From assembly GCA_903884655.1 (NCBI GenBank), contig CAISFO010000037.1, positions 1 to 64,000 of the forward strand: a stretch of 64,000 bases of DNA, read 5' to 3'. The stretch's first letter is position 1; every line of letters begins with the position of its first letter. Positions 52,983-61,579 of the stretch are shown piece after piece. The notes beneath the pieces are model-generated. The model had not been told where the DNA came from, made no database searches, and worked only from the letters and a program-made list of their open reading frames with translations. This DNA is from an uncultured Holophagaceae bacterium. GTDB lineage: Bacteria; Acidobacteriota; Holophagae; Holophagales; Holophagaceae. Position numbers and translations under genes: made by a program.

Positions 52983-53245
52983 ACCTGGGTGACCTTCACA
53001 TCGGCGATGACGCCCGAGATGGCCACCCTGGCCGAGGTGGCCTTCAGCGGCAGCTGGTCGAGAGTGCTGTCCCCCCCCGGTACGAAGAAGTAGGGCGACA
53101 GGGTGGTGTCGGTGTCCCCGCCTTCGGCGGTCGGGCTGTGGCGCACCGACGTGGGCTGGACCCGGGCCTGGGCATCCCCCTGGATGGAGAGAGTGAGCCC
53201 GGCACAGCAGGCGAAGAGGGCGGTGGTGGACCGGCGCAGTGACAT
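52972..53245 (-). pseudogene. VIT-domain protein gene, 5' part only
   Basis: The ATG at 53245 is preceded by GGGAG. The first ~28 residues are a signal peptide, then TLSPYFFVPGGDSTLDQLPL and SARVAISGVIADVKVTQVYV, the start of a VIT (vault/inter-alpha-trypsin) domain. After that the reading frame runs antisense through the recN fragment to a stop near 52259. VIT proteins are normally 600-900 residues, so about 90% is missing. It sits downstream of an anti-sigma/sigma pair, a common grouping. Confidence 0.75.
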
Positions 53246-53379
53246 GGGTTTCTCCCGGATGGCCCGCGCCGGCATGGCGCGGTTCAGGAGGGAATGTCGC
53301 GGGAGGCCGGATCCTTTCGCGCCTCTGAAAAGTTCTTCCGGGATGCCGGGGCGCACCTTCGAAGGGACGGACAGTGGGC

Positions 53380-54531
53380 CTAATTTTTCCCGGCCGGATG
53401 AATCCGTACTCGATAACCATCCACAGGCCCGGTCGCGGGCAGCTTGGCGGGCTCGGGCACGGGGGCGTTCAGGAAGTAGAGGTCCAGCACATCGCCCTCC
53501 AGGAGGCGCGTCTCGCCCTGCCACCAGGCCATGTCACCGCCGGGGTCGATGAGCCGTAGCGCCAGAACCTGGACCCCGGCAGCGCCGCGCCGGAGGACCA
53601 CGGCCTGGGCGCCCACGGGTCCCTTCACCAGGACGCGGGTCGACCCATCCGCCTGGGGTTCCAGCTTCCAGCCCGGCGCAAAGGCAGCCGCTGCTTTCCA
53701 CTCGGGCCGCTTGGCGGACTTGGCAGCAGGCGCCGCCGGCGCGGGGACTGCATCCACCTGCGCCTTCCTGGCCGGTTCGGTGGACGGCGCTTGGGTGGCC
53801 ACGGCGCCCGTGGCACCTCCCCGTGTACCGCCGGGTGCGTGGTCCGCCGCCTGATTCCGGGGGGTGGTCCTTCCCAGCAGGGACTCCTCCTTCGCGGCGC
53901 CCGCCACCTCCAGCAGGGCCGTCGAGGACCGCGGCGCCTTGGCCTTCTTGGCGACCTTGTCCTGGGCTTCGGCATCGGCCCGGTGTGCCTCTGCTTCGCC
54001 GGAGGCCGGCGCGGTTGCCAGGGCAGCCTCCAACCGGCGGGACGGCGGAGCTGGAGGCGGGGGCGCCGGAACCGCGAAGGCAGGCGCGGGCGGGGGGAGT
54101 GCTACGGCTGGAGCAGGGACGTTCTTCCTGGCCGGGGCATCGAGCCTCGGGGCCACAGGCTTGTCTTCGACAGCCTTGGCCTCGGGCGCCTTGGGGGTCG
54201 CCCGCTCCAGGGGCGGCGGCGTCTTCTCGGGGCTGCGCAGGACCACCAGACCTGCCGTGGCGGCCATGAGCAGGCCGGCCGCCGCACCCAGCACGCCCGT
54301 CCGGCGCCAGAAGGGCACGACCTTGGGCGCCGTGGCAGGGGCCAGGGCCGCCAGGAGCTGGGCCTTCAGTACCGGATCCGCCAGCAGCTCCCGCAGGGCC
54401 TCCTCGTCCATGAGGGCATCGAAAACCTCCTGGTGGTCCAAGGCGGCCGCGAAGAGGGCGCTGCGCTCCTCTCCGGTGAGGGTGCCCGTGGCGTGGCCGC
54501 CCAGCAGCTTTTCGGCGTCGAGGGGTTTCAT
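53380..54531 (-). CDS. Putative anti-sigma factor / membrane-anchored regulator
   Basis: This is a 383-residue protein. The N-terminal ~70 residues (EKLLGGHATGTLTGEERSAL, FDALMDEEALRELLADPVLK) are an anti-sigma-like helical domain without the zinc-finger HxxxCxxC. A single transmembrane helix lies near 78-98. A long Ala/Pro/Lys-rich segment (100-280) follows, then a C-terminal extracytoplasmic domain (~285-380, GPVGAQAVVLRRGAAGVQVL). It overlaps the sigma-factor gene (ATGA). This is the standard layout for an anti-sigma factor that holds its partner sigma at the membrane. The absence of the zinc motif makes the assignment less than certain. Confidence 0.7.
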   Translation of the reverse strand: MKPLDAEKLLGGHATGTLTGEERSALFAAALDHQEVFDALMDEEALRELLADPVLKAQLLAALAPATAPKVVPFWRRTGVLGAAAGLLMAATAGLVVLRSPEKTPPPLERATPKAPEAKAVEDKPVAPRLDAPARKNVPAPAVALPPPAPAFAVPAPPPPAPPSRRLEAALATAPASGEAEAHRADAEAQDKVAKKAKAPRSSTALLEVAGAAKEESLLGRTTPRNQAADHAPGGTRGGATGAVATQAPSTEPARKAQVDAVPAPAAPAAKSAKRPEWKAAAAFAPGWKLEPQADGSTRVLVKGPVGAQAVVLRRGAAGVQVLALRLIDPGGDMAWWQGETRLLEGDVLDLYFLNAPVPEPAKLPATGPVDGYRVRIHPAGKN

Positions 54532-55112
54532 GTGACCCCCCTTCCTTCCCAGGCCCCACCCAGGGTTTCCAGCAGCTGCTTTCGGCAGCGGTGATCCCAG
54601 GTGTAGATGGTGTTGAGGCTCGCGGCTTGCATCAGGCTCTGGATTTCAGGGAAGCTGTGGCCCAGCAGCTTGAGGCGGAACAGCTCCCGGCAGCGGTCCC
54701 CCATGCGGGCGATGCCACCCATGAGCTTCGCCAGCAGCTCCTTGCGCTCCAGCACCGTGGCCGGGTCCGGCGCGTCCGAGGCCGGGGGGAACAGGTCCAC
54801 ATCCACGGCGTCGTACTCGCCCCGGCGCGCGGCCTTGCGGCGGTAGGCCGCCAGTTTGAAGCGCAGGATCTGGAAGGCCAGGGGCAGCAGATCCTCTATG
54901 CGGTCGAGGTGACCATATTTCTCATGGAGCAACACCAGCACCTCCTGCGCCAGGTCCTCCGCATGGGCGCCTGCGTACCGGGATGCCGCGAAGGCCACGA
55001 TCCTTTCACGCAGCCTGGACAGGATCTCCTCCTGGCCGCCAGCGGGCTGGGCCTGGGCAGCTTCCCTTGCGGGAATCGGCAGGGGGGATGTCATCTCGAG
55101 CTCGGGGTCCAT
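54528..55112 (-). CDS. RNA polymerase sigma-70 family (ECF-like) factor
   Basis: This 194-residue protein has region 2 (FAASRYAGAHAEDLAQEVLVLLHEKYG) and region 4 (RELFRLKLLGHSFPEIQSLM ... TIYTWDHRCRKQLLETL). The length fits ECF sigma factors. It is followed by the anti-sigma-like gene, overlapping by 4 bp. Targets are unknown, but the downstream VIT gene was probably co-transcribed. The start may be the internal ATG at 55094. Confidence 0.85.
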   Translation of the reverse strand: MDPELEMTSPLPIPAREAAQAQPAGGQEEILSRLRERIVAFAASRYAGAHAEDLAQEVLVLLHEKYGHLDRIEDLLPLAFQILRFKLAAYRRKAARRGEYDAVDVDLFPPASDAPDPATVLERKELLAKLMGGIARMGDRCRELFRLKLLGHSFPEIQSLMQAASLNTIYTWDHRCRKQLLETLGGAWEGRGVT

Positions 55113-55213
55113 GAACGAACAGGGGCAGCCTTCATCCTGGCAGATCCAGGAACGACCCCCTCCATTCCAAAGCCTTCCAACAAGGCTTGCCGACAGGGAT
55201 AGGGAGGTCCTCC

Positions 55214-56347
55214 ATGTTCCTGGACATCCCAGTCGATTCCGGTCTTCTCGCCTCCCTGGCCACGGGCCTGGCAGCCGGCGCCGTCCTGGGAGGCTGGTGG
55301 GGCCGGCGGACCCTGAGCCTGGTCCCGACGGAAGTCGACTACCAATCCAGGCTGGAGACCCTGGCCCGCGCCCAGAAAGCCAGCGAACAGGCCAATTCCG
55401 AGCTGAAGCAGGCTTTGGACCAGATGCAAGAGGCGGCGGGCACGGATCGACTGACCGGTGCCTGGAATCGCCGCCGTTTCGAAGATGGGGTGATTCAACA
55501 CATGGCTCTGGCCAAGCGCCGGGGGGACCCTCTCAGCCTCTTTATCTTCGACCTCGATCACTTCAAGCGGGTCAATGACACCTTCGGCCATGGGGTGGGG
55601 GATGCGGTCCTGAAGTCGGTGTGCAGCACCGTGCGCGACCAGCTCCGGGTTTCCGACGCCCTGGTGCGCTGGGGCGGCGAAGAGTTCATCGTGCTCTGCC
55701 CTGCCACGACCCTGGCCGGCGCGACCATCCTGGCCGACAAGATCCGCCGGACGGTGGAAGCCCAAGCCATGCCCCAGGTGGGCATGTTGACCATCAGCCT
55801 GGGCGTGGCCCAGCGCATGGCCGGCGAGGACCTGGACGTCTGGCTCGCCCGGGCGGACGGGGCCCTCTACCGGGCCAAGGAGCGGGGCAGGAACCGCACC
55901 GAAGCCTCCCTGGAGATGGTGGAATCCCACGGCGATGAGGCCCCCTCCATCCTGGCCCTGGTATGGGACCCCGCCCTGGAGAGCGGGAACGCGGAGATCG
56001 ACCATCAGCACCAGGTGCTCTACCAGTTGTCCAACAACCTGCTGGCCTCCATCACGAGCGGCCGCTATCCCGAGGACGCCAAGCTCCAGATGCAGTTGCT
56101 GCTGGCCCATGTGGCCCAGCACTTCCACGACGAAGAAGCCATCCTCGCCCGGGCCGGCTTCCCCGACCTGGAGAGTCATGCCAAGGAACATCGGCGCCTC
56201 ATCACCAAGGCCAAGTCCCTCCAGCAGGAAATGGGGGGAGCGGCGGCCGACCTCCCCTTTCTGCTCAGCTTCCTGGCCCTCGACCTCGTGAAGGGCCATC
56301 TGCTGGGCTGGGACCGACGGTTCTTCAAGTTCCTGGGAAGTCACTGA
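55214..56347 (+). CDS. GGDEF diguanylate cyclase fused to a hemerythrin domain
   Basis: This is a 377-residue protein. Residues ~5-30 are a hydrophobic N-terminal helix and ~45-75 a coiled coil. The GGDEF domain (~80-245) has an intact active motif RWGGEEF and the inhibitory I-site RVSD five residues before it (RxxD). The C-terminal hemerythrin (~250-377) has IDHQHQVLY, HVAQHFHDEEAIL, HAKEHRRLI and KGHLLGWD, a full set of di-iron ligands. It is likely an O2- or redox-responsive c-di-GMP source that could feed the PilZ protein. ATG 55214 follows GGAGG; an ATG at 55187 lacks a site. Confidence 0.93.
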   Translation: MFLDIPVDSGLLASLATGLAAGAVLGGWWGRRTLSLVPTEVDYQSRLETLARAQKASEQANSELKQALDQMQEAAGTDRLTGAWNRRRFEDGVIQHMALAKRRGDPLSLFIFDLDHFKRVNDTFGHGVGDAVLKSVCSTVRDQLRVSDALVRWGGEEFIVLCPATTLAGATILADKIRRTVEAQAMPQVGMLTISLGVAQRMAGEDLDVWLARADGALYRAKERGRNRTEASLEMVESHGDEAPSILALVWDPALESGNAEIDHQHQVLYQLSNNLLASITSGRYPEDAKLQMQLLLAHVAQHFHDEEAILARAGFPDLESHAKEHRRLITKAKSLQQEMGGAAADLPFLLSFLALDLVKGHLLGWDRRFFKFLGSH

Positions 56348-56378
56348 ACCCGCAGGGCCGCCCAGGTACACTGGGGTC

Positions 56379-57128
56379 ATGTCCGAACGCCTGATCCTGC
56401 TCACCAATGACGACGGCCTGTGGGCGCCGGGGCTGGCGGCCCTGGCCCGGGCGGCCTCCGCCTTCGGGCGGGTGGTCACCGTGGCCCCGGACCGCAACCG
56501 CTCGGCCATTTCCTCGGCCCTGAGCCTCCACAACATCCTGCGGCTGAACGAGGTGGGTCCCGATCGCTTCGCCTGCGACGGCACGCCCGTGGACTGCGTG
56601 CTGCTGGGCATCTGCGAGGTGCTGGACCGCCGGCCCGACTGGGTGCTTTCGGGTGTCAACCAGGGCTTCAACCTGGGCGAGGATGTGTTCTATTCGGGCA
56701 CCGTCGGCGCCGCCTTCGAGGGCCGCCTCCAGGGCTGCCGGGCCGCGGCCTTTTCCCTGCAGCCGGGTGGTTCCCTGGACCTGGTCGAGCCCTGGATCAC
56801 CCGGTTCCTCGCCCGCTGGGAGACCATGGACCTGCCCTCCAACCGCATCTGGAACCTGAACTTCCCCAAGGGCGAGCCCAAGGGCTTCCACCTCACGGGC
56901 CAGGACAGCCGCGCCTACCACGACCTGGTGGAGCGCCGCATGGATCCCCGCGGCACCCCCTATTTCTGGATCGGCGGTGATGCAGGCCCCACCTACGCCA
57001 AGGCCCCGGGCAGCGATGCCGAGGCAGTCTTCCACGGCTTCGCCAGCGTCACACCCCTGCGCCTGGACCTGGGCTGTCCCGAGACCCTGGCCCGGCAGGC
57101 CGACTTCGACGCCACTTTCAACAGGTAG
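56379..57128 (+). CDS. surE: 5'/3'-nucleotidase SurE
   Basis: This 249-residue metal-dependent phosphatase acts on nucleoside monophosphates. Metal-binding motif LTNDDGLWAPG (D10, D11), second motif SGVNQGFNLGEDVFYSGTV, and the C-terminal TPLRLDL. Length is normal. It is followed closely by acylphosphatase and apt genes on the same strand. Confidence 0.95.
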   Translation: MSERLILLTNDDGLWAPGLAALARAASAFGRVVTVAPDRNRSAISSALSLHNILRLNEVGPDRFACDGTPVDCVLLGICEVLDRRPDWVLSGVNQGFNLGEDVFYSGTVGAAFEGRLQGCRAAAFSLQPGGSLDLVEPWITRFLARWETMDLPSNRIWNLNFPKGEPKGFHLTGQDSRAYHDLVERRMDPRGTPYFWIGGDAGPTYAKAPGSDAEAVFHGFASVTPLRLDLGCPETLARQADFDATFNR

Positions 57129-57132
57129 AACC

Positions 57133-57405
57133 ATGCGCATCGCCTTCCGGGTCCACGGGGCGGTCCAGGGGGTCGGGTACCGGCGCTTCGCGGCCCGTGA
57201 GGCCCAGGCGCTGGGCCTCGCGGGCTGGGCGGGCAACGAGCCCGATGGCACGGTGCGCGGGGAGGCGGAAGGACCGGAGGCTGCATTGATGGCATTCCAT
57301 GCGAGGCTGGCCCAGGGCCCCACCTTCGCCCTGGTCTCTCGACTGGACTGGGAGCACCTGGATATGCGATCCTCCCTTCCCCTTCCATTCGAGATTCACA
57401 GGTAG
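57133..57405 (+). CDS. acyP: Acylphosphatase
   Basis: This 90-residue protein has catalytic Arg and Asn in the family motifs VQGVGYRRFA and GWAGNEPDGTV. It hydrolyses acyl phosphates such as carbamoyl phosphate or 1,3-bisphosphoglycerate. The ATG at 57133 lies 4 bp after surE. Confidence 0.95.
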   Translation: MRIAFRVHGAVQGVGYRRFAAREAQALGLAGWAGNEPDGTVRGEAEGPEAALMAFHARLAQGPTFALVSRLDWEHLDMRSSLPLPFEIHR

Positions 57406-57407
57406 CC

Positions 57408-57932
57408 ATGCCCATGAATGCGACCCTCAGCTCCTTCGTCCGCGACGTGCCGGACTTCCCGAAAGCCGGGATCCTCTTCCGGGACATCACACCCCTCCTG
57501 GCCAATGCCGAGGCCTTCGGCGAGGCCGTGGAAGCCATGGCCCAGCCGGTGCTCACCCTCCAGCCCACGCACGTGCTGGGCCTGGAGTCCCGGGGCTTCA
57601 TCTTCGGCAGCGCCCTGGCCCAGAAGCTGGGCATAGGCTTCGTGCCCGCCCGCAAACCCGGCAAGCTGCCCATGGCCACCCACCAGGAGGCCTACGGCCT
57701 GGAATATGGGGCGGACGCCCTGGAGATCCACACTGACGCCTTCAAGGCCGGCGACCGGGTCCTCATCGTGGATGACGTCATGGCCACCGGCGGCACCGCC
57801 GCCGCCGCCCAGCGCCTGGTGCAGCGCACCGGCGCCCAGGCCGTGGCCCTCACGGTCTTCATCGAACTGACCCAGCTGCCTGGGCGGGAGAAGGTCGAGG
57901 GGCTGCCCGTCTTCAGCGTCCTTCGCTACTAG
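57408..57932 (+). CDS. apt: Adenine phosphoribosyltransferase
   Basis: This 174-residue purine-salvage enzyme has FPKAGILFRDITPLL, GLESRGFIFGSALA and the PRPP-binding VLIVDDVMATGGTAAAA motif. It starts 2 bp after acyP. The next small ORF begins inside its stop codon. Confidence 0.96.
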   Translation: MPMNATLSSFVRDVPDFPKAGILFRDITPLLANAEAFGEAVEAMAQPVLTLQPTHVLGLESRGFIFGSALAQKLGIGFVPARKPGKLPMATHQEAYGLEYGADALEIHTDAFKAGDRVLIVDDVMATGGTAAAAQRLVQRTGAQAVALTVFIELTQLPGREKVEGLPVFSVLRY

Positions 57933-58027
57933 TGACCCCACTCGTCAAGATCGTGCTGCTGGTCTGGCTGGTGCTGGGCCCGGTGGGTATCTGGCTGCGG
58001 CGCTGGCGCCGGAACCGCAGAACCTGA
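57932..58027 (+). CDS. Small putative single-span membrane protein (31 residues)
   Basis: GTG at 57932 overlaps the apt TAG (TAGTG), giving 31 residues: a short polar start, the hydrophobic run IVLLVWLVLGPVGIWL, and a basic tail RRWRRNRRT. This is a classic membrane mini-protein layout, translationally coupled to apt. It ends one base before the stop of the convergent kinase gene. No homologue is recognised; it may be a chance frame, but coupling and composition favour it. Confidence 0.5.
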   Translation: MTPLVKIVLLVWLVLGPVGIWLRRWRRNRRT

Positions 58028-60106
58028 TCAACCCTTGCCCGCTCTCGGCAGCACCAGGCTGAAGCGGCTCCCGGGTGCCAGCGGCTGGTAGCGGGCGTCG
58101 CCGCCGTGGTCCTGGGCGATGCGGCGGACGATGGCGAGGCCAAGTCCGGTGCCTTTCCGCTTGGTGGAGAAGTAGGGTTCGAACAGGCGTTCCCGATCGG
58201 ACTCCGGCACGCCCATGCCATCGTCGGCCACATCGAACTGCAGCGCCTCACCGACCACCGAAAGCGACAGGCCGATGGAGCCCTTCCCCTCCACCGCCGC
58301 CACCGCGTTGTCCACGCAGTTGATGAGGGCTCGCTTGACCATGTCGACATCCCACAGGGCCGAGACCGGCTCCCCGGGCAGCTGCAGGTCCCACGTGATG
58401 TCGGGATGGTTCGGCCCGTACAGGGCTGCCACCTGACGCAGAATGTCCGCGGGATCGCAGGGCGAGAACTGGGGCGAGGGCAGGCGGGCAAAGCGGCTGA
58501 AGCTGTCCACCAGCCGGGACAGGCTGGCCACCTCGCCCAGAATGGTCTCCGCGCCTTCCTGCACGGCGGCGAGATCCAGCTTGCCTTCGCGGGTGCGGCG
58601 CAGCAGGCGCTGGGCGGTGAGCTGGATGGGGGTCAGCGGATTCTTCACTTCATGGGCCATGCGCCGCGCCACTTCCTGCCAGGCGGCCCGCTTCTCGGCC
58701 TGGGCCAGCAGGGAAAGATCCTCCAGCACCGCCAGCACGCCGCCGCCCTGGATGGGTTCCAGGATGGCCCGCACGGGCCGGCCCTCCCCCTCGCCTCCCA
58801 GCCGCAGTTCCTCCTGAACCCCCCGCTTGGCGTCCTGGACGGCCGCCAGCAGCGCGGGCAGGCGACCCAGGCGGGGAAGGGAGACCACCGATGCCCAGCG
58901 GGCCTCGTTGGGATCAAAGGATTCCAGGCCCAGCCAGGTTCGCGCGGCGGCGTTGAAGAGGCGCAATTCCCCATCCGCCCGCCAGCTCATGACGCCCACG
59001 GGCAGCGCCGCCAGCAACTGGTCCAGGTAGGCGCGCTGCTGCTCCAGGCGGCTGGCCTGGGCCTCGATGGCCTCCCGGTTGGTCTTCAGGTCCCGGGTCA
59101 TGGCATTGAAGGTGCGGGCAAGGAAGGCCAGCTCGTCCTCGCCCATCTCTGGCAGCTGCACGTCCAGGTCCCCGCCACCCACGCGCTGGGCGGCCTTGGC
59201 CAGGGCGCGGATGGGTTCGCTCAAGGACTTCGCCAGCGCCAGTCCCGACCACACCGCGAAGAAGAGCGTCAGCAGGGTCAGGAAGAGGAAGGTGCTCTGG
59301 GGCAGGGTCTGGAGGGTGTCCTTGGCCGCGCGGATCTGCTGGCTTTCCTTGAACCGTTGTTCCAGTGCCAGCAACCGGTCCAGCTTCTCCCGGGGCATGA
59401 AGACGCCCACGACCCAGACGCCATCGCCCCGGGGCACCTCCCGCAGCATCCACAGACCGTCCTTGGATTCCTGGGTGCTTTCCCCGAACACGATGTCCAG
59501 CCCCGGCGGCGGAAGGCTGGTACCCATGTCCAGGCCCTTGACGCCCTTGTCGCCCTGCTTCCCGAGGAAGGCGACGAGATCCAGGCCTGCGGCGGCGCGA
59601 ATCGACTGGGGCTCGGCGGAAGCCGACACCGCCAGCCGGCCCGCCCCGAAATCCAGGCGGGTTTTGGCGGCGGCGCGCAGGTCCTCGGCCATCTTCTGGC
59701 CATCACGGATGGCCACTTCGGTTTCAGGGCTGAACCAGCGCTCCACATTCTTGTTGATGAAGTTCCGGCCCACCATGAAGAGGATCAGGCTGGGGACGAT
59801 GCCCACGATGAACAGGGTCAGCACCATGCGGGTGCGCAGCCGCGAACCCAGAATGCCGCTCTTGCGCTCGAAGTAGAGCTTGGCGATGCTCCGGGCCACG
59901 ATGAACAGCAGGCTGCCGATGGCCAGAACATTGGCCAGACCCAGGGCCACCAGGGCCCAGCGGGAAGGTGCGTCGAGGCCGCCTTCCGCCACGCGGTTGC
60001 CCACAGCCTTGTAGGCCAGAATGATCATGATGATCAGGACCGCCAAGCCCACGGCCGCGTAGAGGCGAGTCAGCTCGGGATGCCTTTTCGGGTGAGGGGA
60101 AGCCAT
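58028..60106 (-). CDS. NtrY-like membrane sensor histidine kinase
   Basis: This is a 692-residue kinase. There are several N-terminal transmembrane helices (about 10-100) and an extracytoplasmic sensor region (~100-265). Then comes a helix, a HAMP domain (AKSLSEPIRALAKAAQRVGG), a PAS domain, and the DHp domain with H485 in MAHEVKNPLTPIQL. The ATPase domain carries DDGMGVPESD and KGTGLGLAIV. It fits the NtrY group, which usually partners an NtrX-type regulator. The only sigma-54 regulator in the window lies 17 kb away. The ATG at 60106 is chosen. Confidence 0.9.
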   Translation of the reverse strand: MASPHPKRHPELTRLYAAVGLAVLIIMIILAYKAVGNRVAEGGLDAPSRWALVALGLANVLAIGSLLFIVARSIAKLYFERKSGILGSRLRTRMVLTLFIVGIVPSLILFMVGRNFINKNVERWFSPETEVAIRDGQKMAEDLRAAAKTRLDFGAGRLAVSASAEPQSIRAAAGLDLVAFLGKQGDKGVKGLDMGTSLPPPGLDIVFGESTQESKDGLWMLREVPRGDGVWVVGVFMPREKLDRLLALEQRFKESQQIRAAKDTLQTLPQSTFLFLTLLTLFFAVWSGLALAKSLSEPIRALAKAAQRVGGGDLDVQLPEMGEDELAFLARTFNAMTRDLKTNREAIEAQASRLEQQRAYLDQLLAALPVGVMSWRADGELRLFNAAARTWLGLESFDPNEARWASVVSLPRLGRLPALLAAVQDAKRGVQEELRLGGEGEGRPVRAILEPIQGGGVLAVLEDLSLLAQAEKRAAWQEVARRMAHEVKNPLTPIQLTAQRLLRRTREGKLDLAAVQEGAETILGEVASLSRLVDSFSRFARLPSPQFSPCDPADILRQVAALYGPNHPDITWDLQLPGEPVSALWDVDMVKRALINCVDNAVAAVEGKGSIGLSLSVVGEALQFDVADDGMGVPESDRERLFEPYFSTKRKGTGLGLAIVRRIAQDHGGDARYQPLAPGSRFSLVLPRAGKG

Positions 60107-60149
60107 GCTCAGCAGGCTATCCTGGAACCTTGCGGAAGGGCAGAAACGG

Positions 60150-61409
60150 ATGACGACGGGCGGTGCGGAAGCGGTGCGGCAGACCTTCCTCGCAGGCTTC
60201 GTTCCCGCCAGTGGCGGTCCCCTGCCCGATCCCCCGCCCCCCGGGGAGGCCTGGGACACCCTGGAGGTGGCGGGCGCCAGCTATCCTCGCCTCTCCCTGG
60301 AGTTCTGGACATCGAAGCAGCGCCAGGCCGCGAACCTGCATGAGATCTCCTACCGGGCCTGCTACAAGCCCCAGTTGCCCCGCCACTTCATCGAGCGCCT
60401 GACCCGGCCCGGTGAGCGGGTCTACGACCCCTTCAGCGGCCGCGGCACCACAGCCCTCGAAGCAGCCCTGCTGGGGCGCCGCGTGGCCGCCAATGACGTG
60501 AACCCCCTCGCCAGGATGCTGGCGGAACCACGCCTGACACCACCGGATCCCGCCGCCGTGCAGCAGCGCCTGGGAGAGATTCCCCGCAGCGGTTCTGGTG
60601 ATGGCCTGGACCTCAGCATGTTCTACCATCCCGACACGGAAGCCGAGATCCGCGGCCTCCGGGACTGGTGCCTGAGCCGGGCGGCCTCCGGCGAGTTGGA
60701 CGACCTGGACACCTGGATCCGCATGGTGGCCACCAATCGCCTCACGGGCCACAGCCCCGGCTTCTTTTCGGTCTACACCCTGCCTCCCAACCAGGCGCTC
60801 AGCGCCGAGAAGCAGAAGCAGATCAATATCCAGCGGGAGCAGGTGCCCACCTACCGGGACACGCACGCGCTGATCCTGAAGAAGACCCGGCAGCTGCTCT
60901 CCGGTCTGGAACCAGAGCAGCGGCGCAACCTGGCCTTCGCGGCCCAGGATGCCCGCTTCCTCACCGGCGACGCCCGGGAAACGACCTCCCTGCTGGATGG
61001 CTGCATGACCCTCACGGTCACTTCGCCCCCCTTCCTGGACGTGGTGGACTATGTGGGGGACAACTGGCTGCGCTGCTGGTTCACTGGCCTGGACGCCGAG
61101 GCCATTGGCCGCGGCATCAGCACGCCCCGCACGGTGGAGGCCTGGTCCAAAACCATGGACGCCGTCTTCGAGGAACTGCACCGCCTCACCCGCCCCGGGG
61201 GTTTCGTGGCCTTCGAAGTGGGCGAGATTCGCCGCGGCAAGGTGCGGCTGGACGAGGTGGTGCTGCCCCTGGGCCTCCAGGCGGGCTTCAAGGCCCACGG
61301 TGTCCTCGTGAACAGCCAGACCTTCACCAAGACCGCCCACATCTGGGGCGTGGGCAACAACGACAAGGGCACCAACAGCAACCGGGTGGTCCTGTTTGAG
61401 CGGTATTGA
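60150..61409 (+). CDS. DNA methyltransferase (DPFxGxGT family)
   Basis: This 419-residue SAM-dependent methyltransferase has motif I DPFSGRGTTALEA at residue 93 and the catalytic-type motif TSPPFLDVVDY at residue 291, so motif I comes before the catalytic motif. Other conserved parts are LEFWTSKQRQAANLHEISYR and KTAHIWGVGNNDKGTNSNR. No restriction endonuclease or specificity gene is nearby, so it may be an orphan or regulatory methylase. The target sequence is unknown. The ATG at 60150 follows AAGGGCAG. It is divergent from the kinase gene. Confidence 0.8.
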   Translation: MTTGGAEAVRQTFLAGFVPASGGPLPDPPPPGEAWDTLEVAGASYPRLSLEFWTSKQRQAANLHEISYRACYKPQLPRHFIERLTRPGERVYDPFSGRGTTALEAALLGRRVAANDVNPLARMLAEPRLTPPDPAAVQQRLGEIPRSGSGDGLDLSMFYHPDTEAEIRGLRDWCLSRAASGELDDLDTWIRMVATNRLTGHSPGFFSVYTLPPNQALSAEKQKQINIQREQVPTYRDTHALILKKTRQLLSGLEPEQRRNLAFAAQDARFLTGDARETTSLLDGCMTLTVTSPPFLDVVDYVGDNWLRCWFTGLDAEAIGRGISTPRTVEAWSKTMDAVFEELHRLTRPGGFVAFEVGEIRRGKVRLDEVVLPLGLQAGFKAHGVLVNSQTFTKTAHIWGVGNNDKGTNSNRVVLFERY

Positions 61410-61579
61410 GCCACCGGTCGGAACGGATGCTTTCCTTTTCCTGGACAGCCCAGCGATGTTGGTAAAAATAAGCCATTAAATTTTTTATTTGACTCTATTG
61501 ACTCTCATTCGAAACGGTCCATTCTGAGGCCTCGGGTGGGGGTTCGTGAACCTATCAACCCATCCTAGAGGAGGCTTGA
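61410..61579 (+). promoter_or_regulatory. AT-rich promoter region
   Basis: The stretch 61461-61510 is AT-rich (contains TTAAATTTTTTATTTGACT) and precedes the exported DUF4242 gene. TTGACT at 61495-61500 may be a -35, but no well-spaced -10 is clear. GAGGAGG stands before the ATG. Confidence 0.45.

Noticed and set aside
52259..53245. Chimeric frame of the VIT gene continuing antisense through recN
   Set aside because: The part inside recN is only open by chance on the reverse strand; only the 5' ~90 codons are real VIT-domain sequence.
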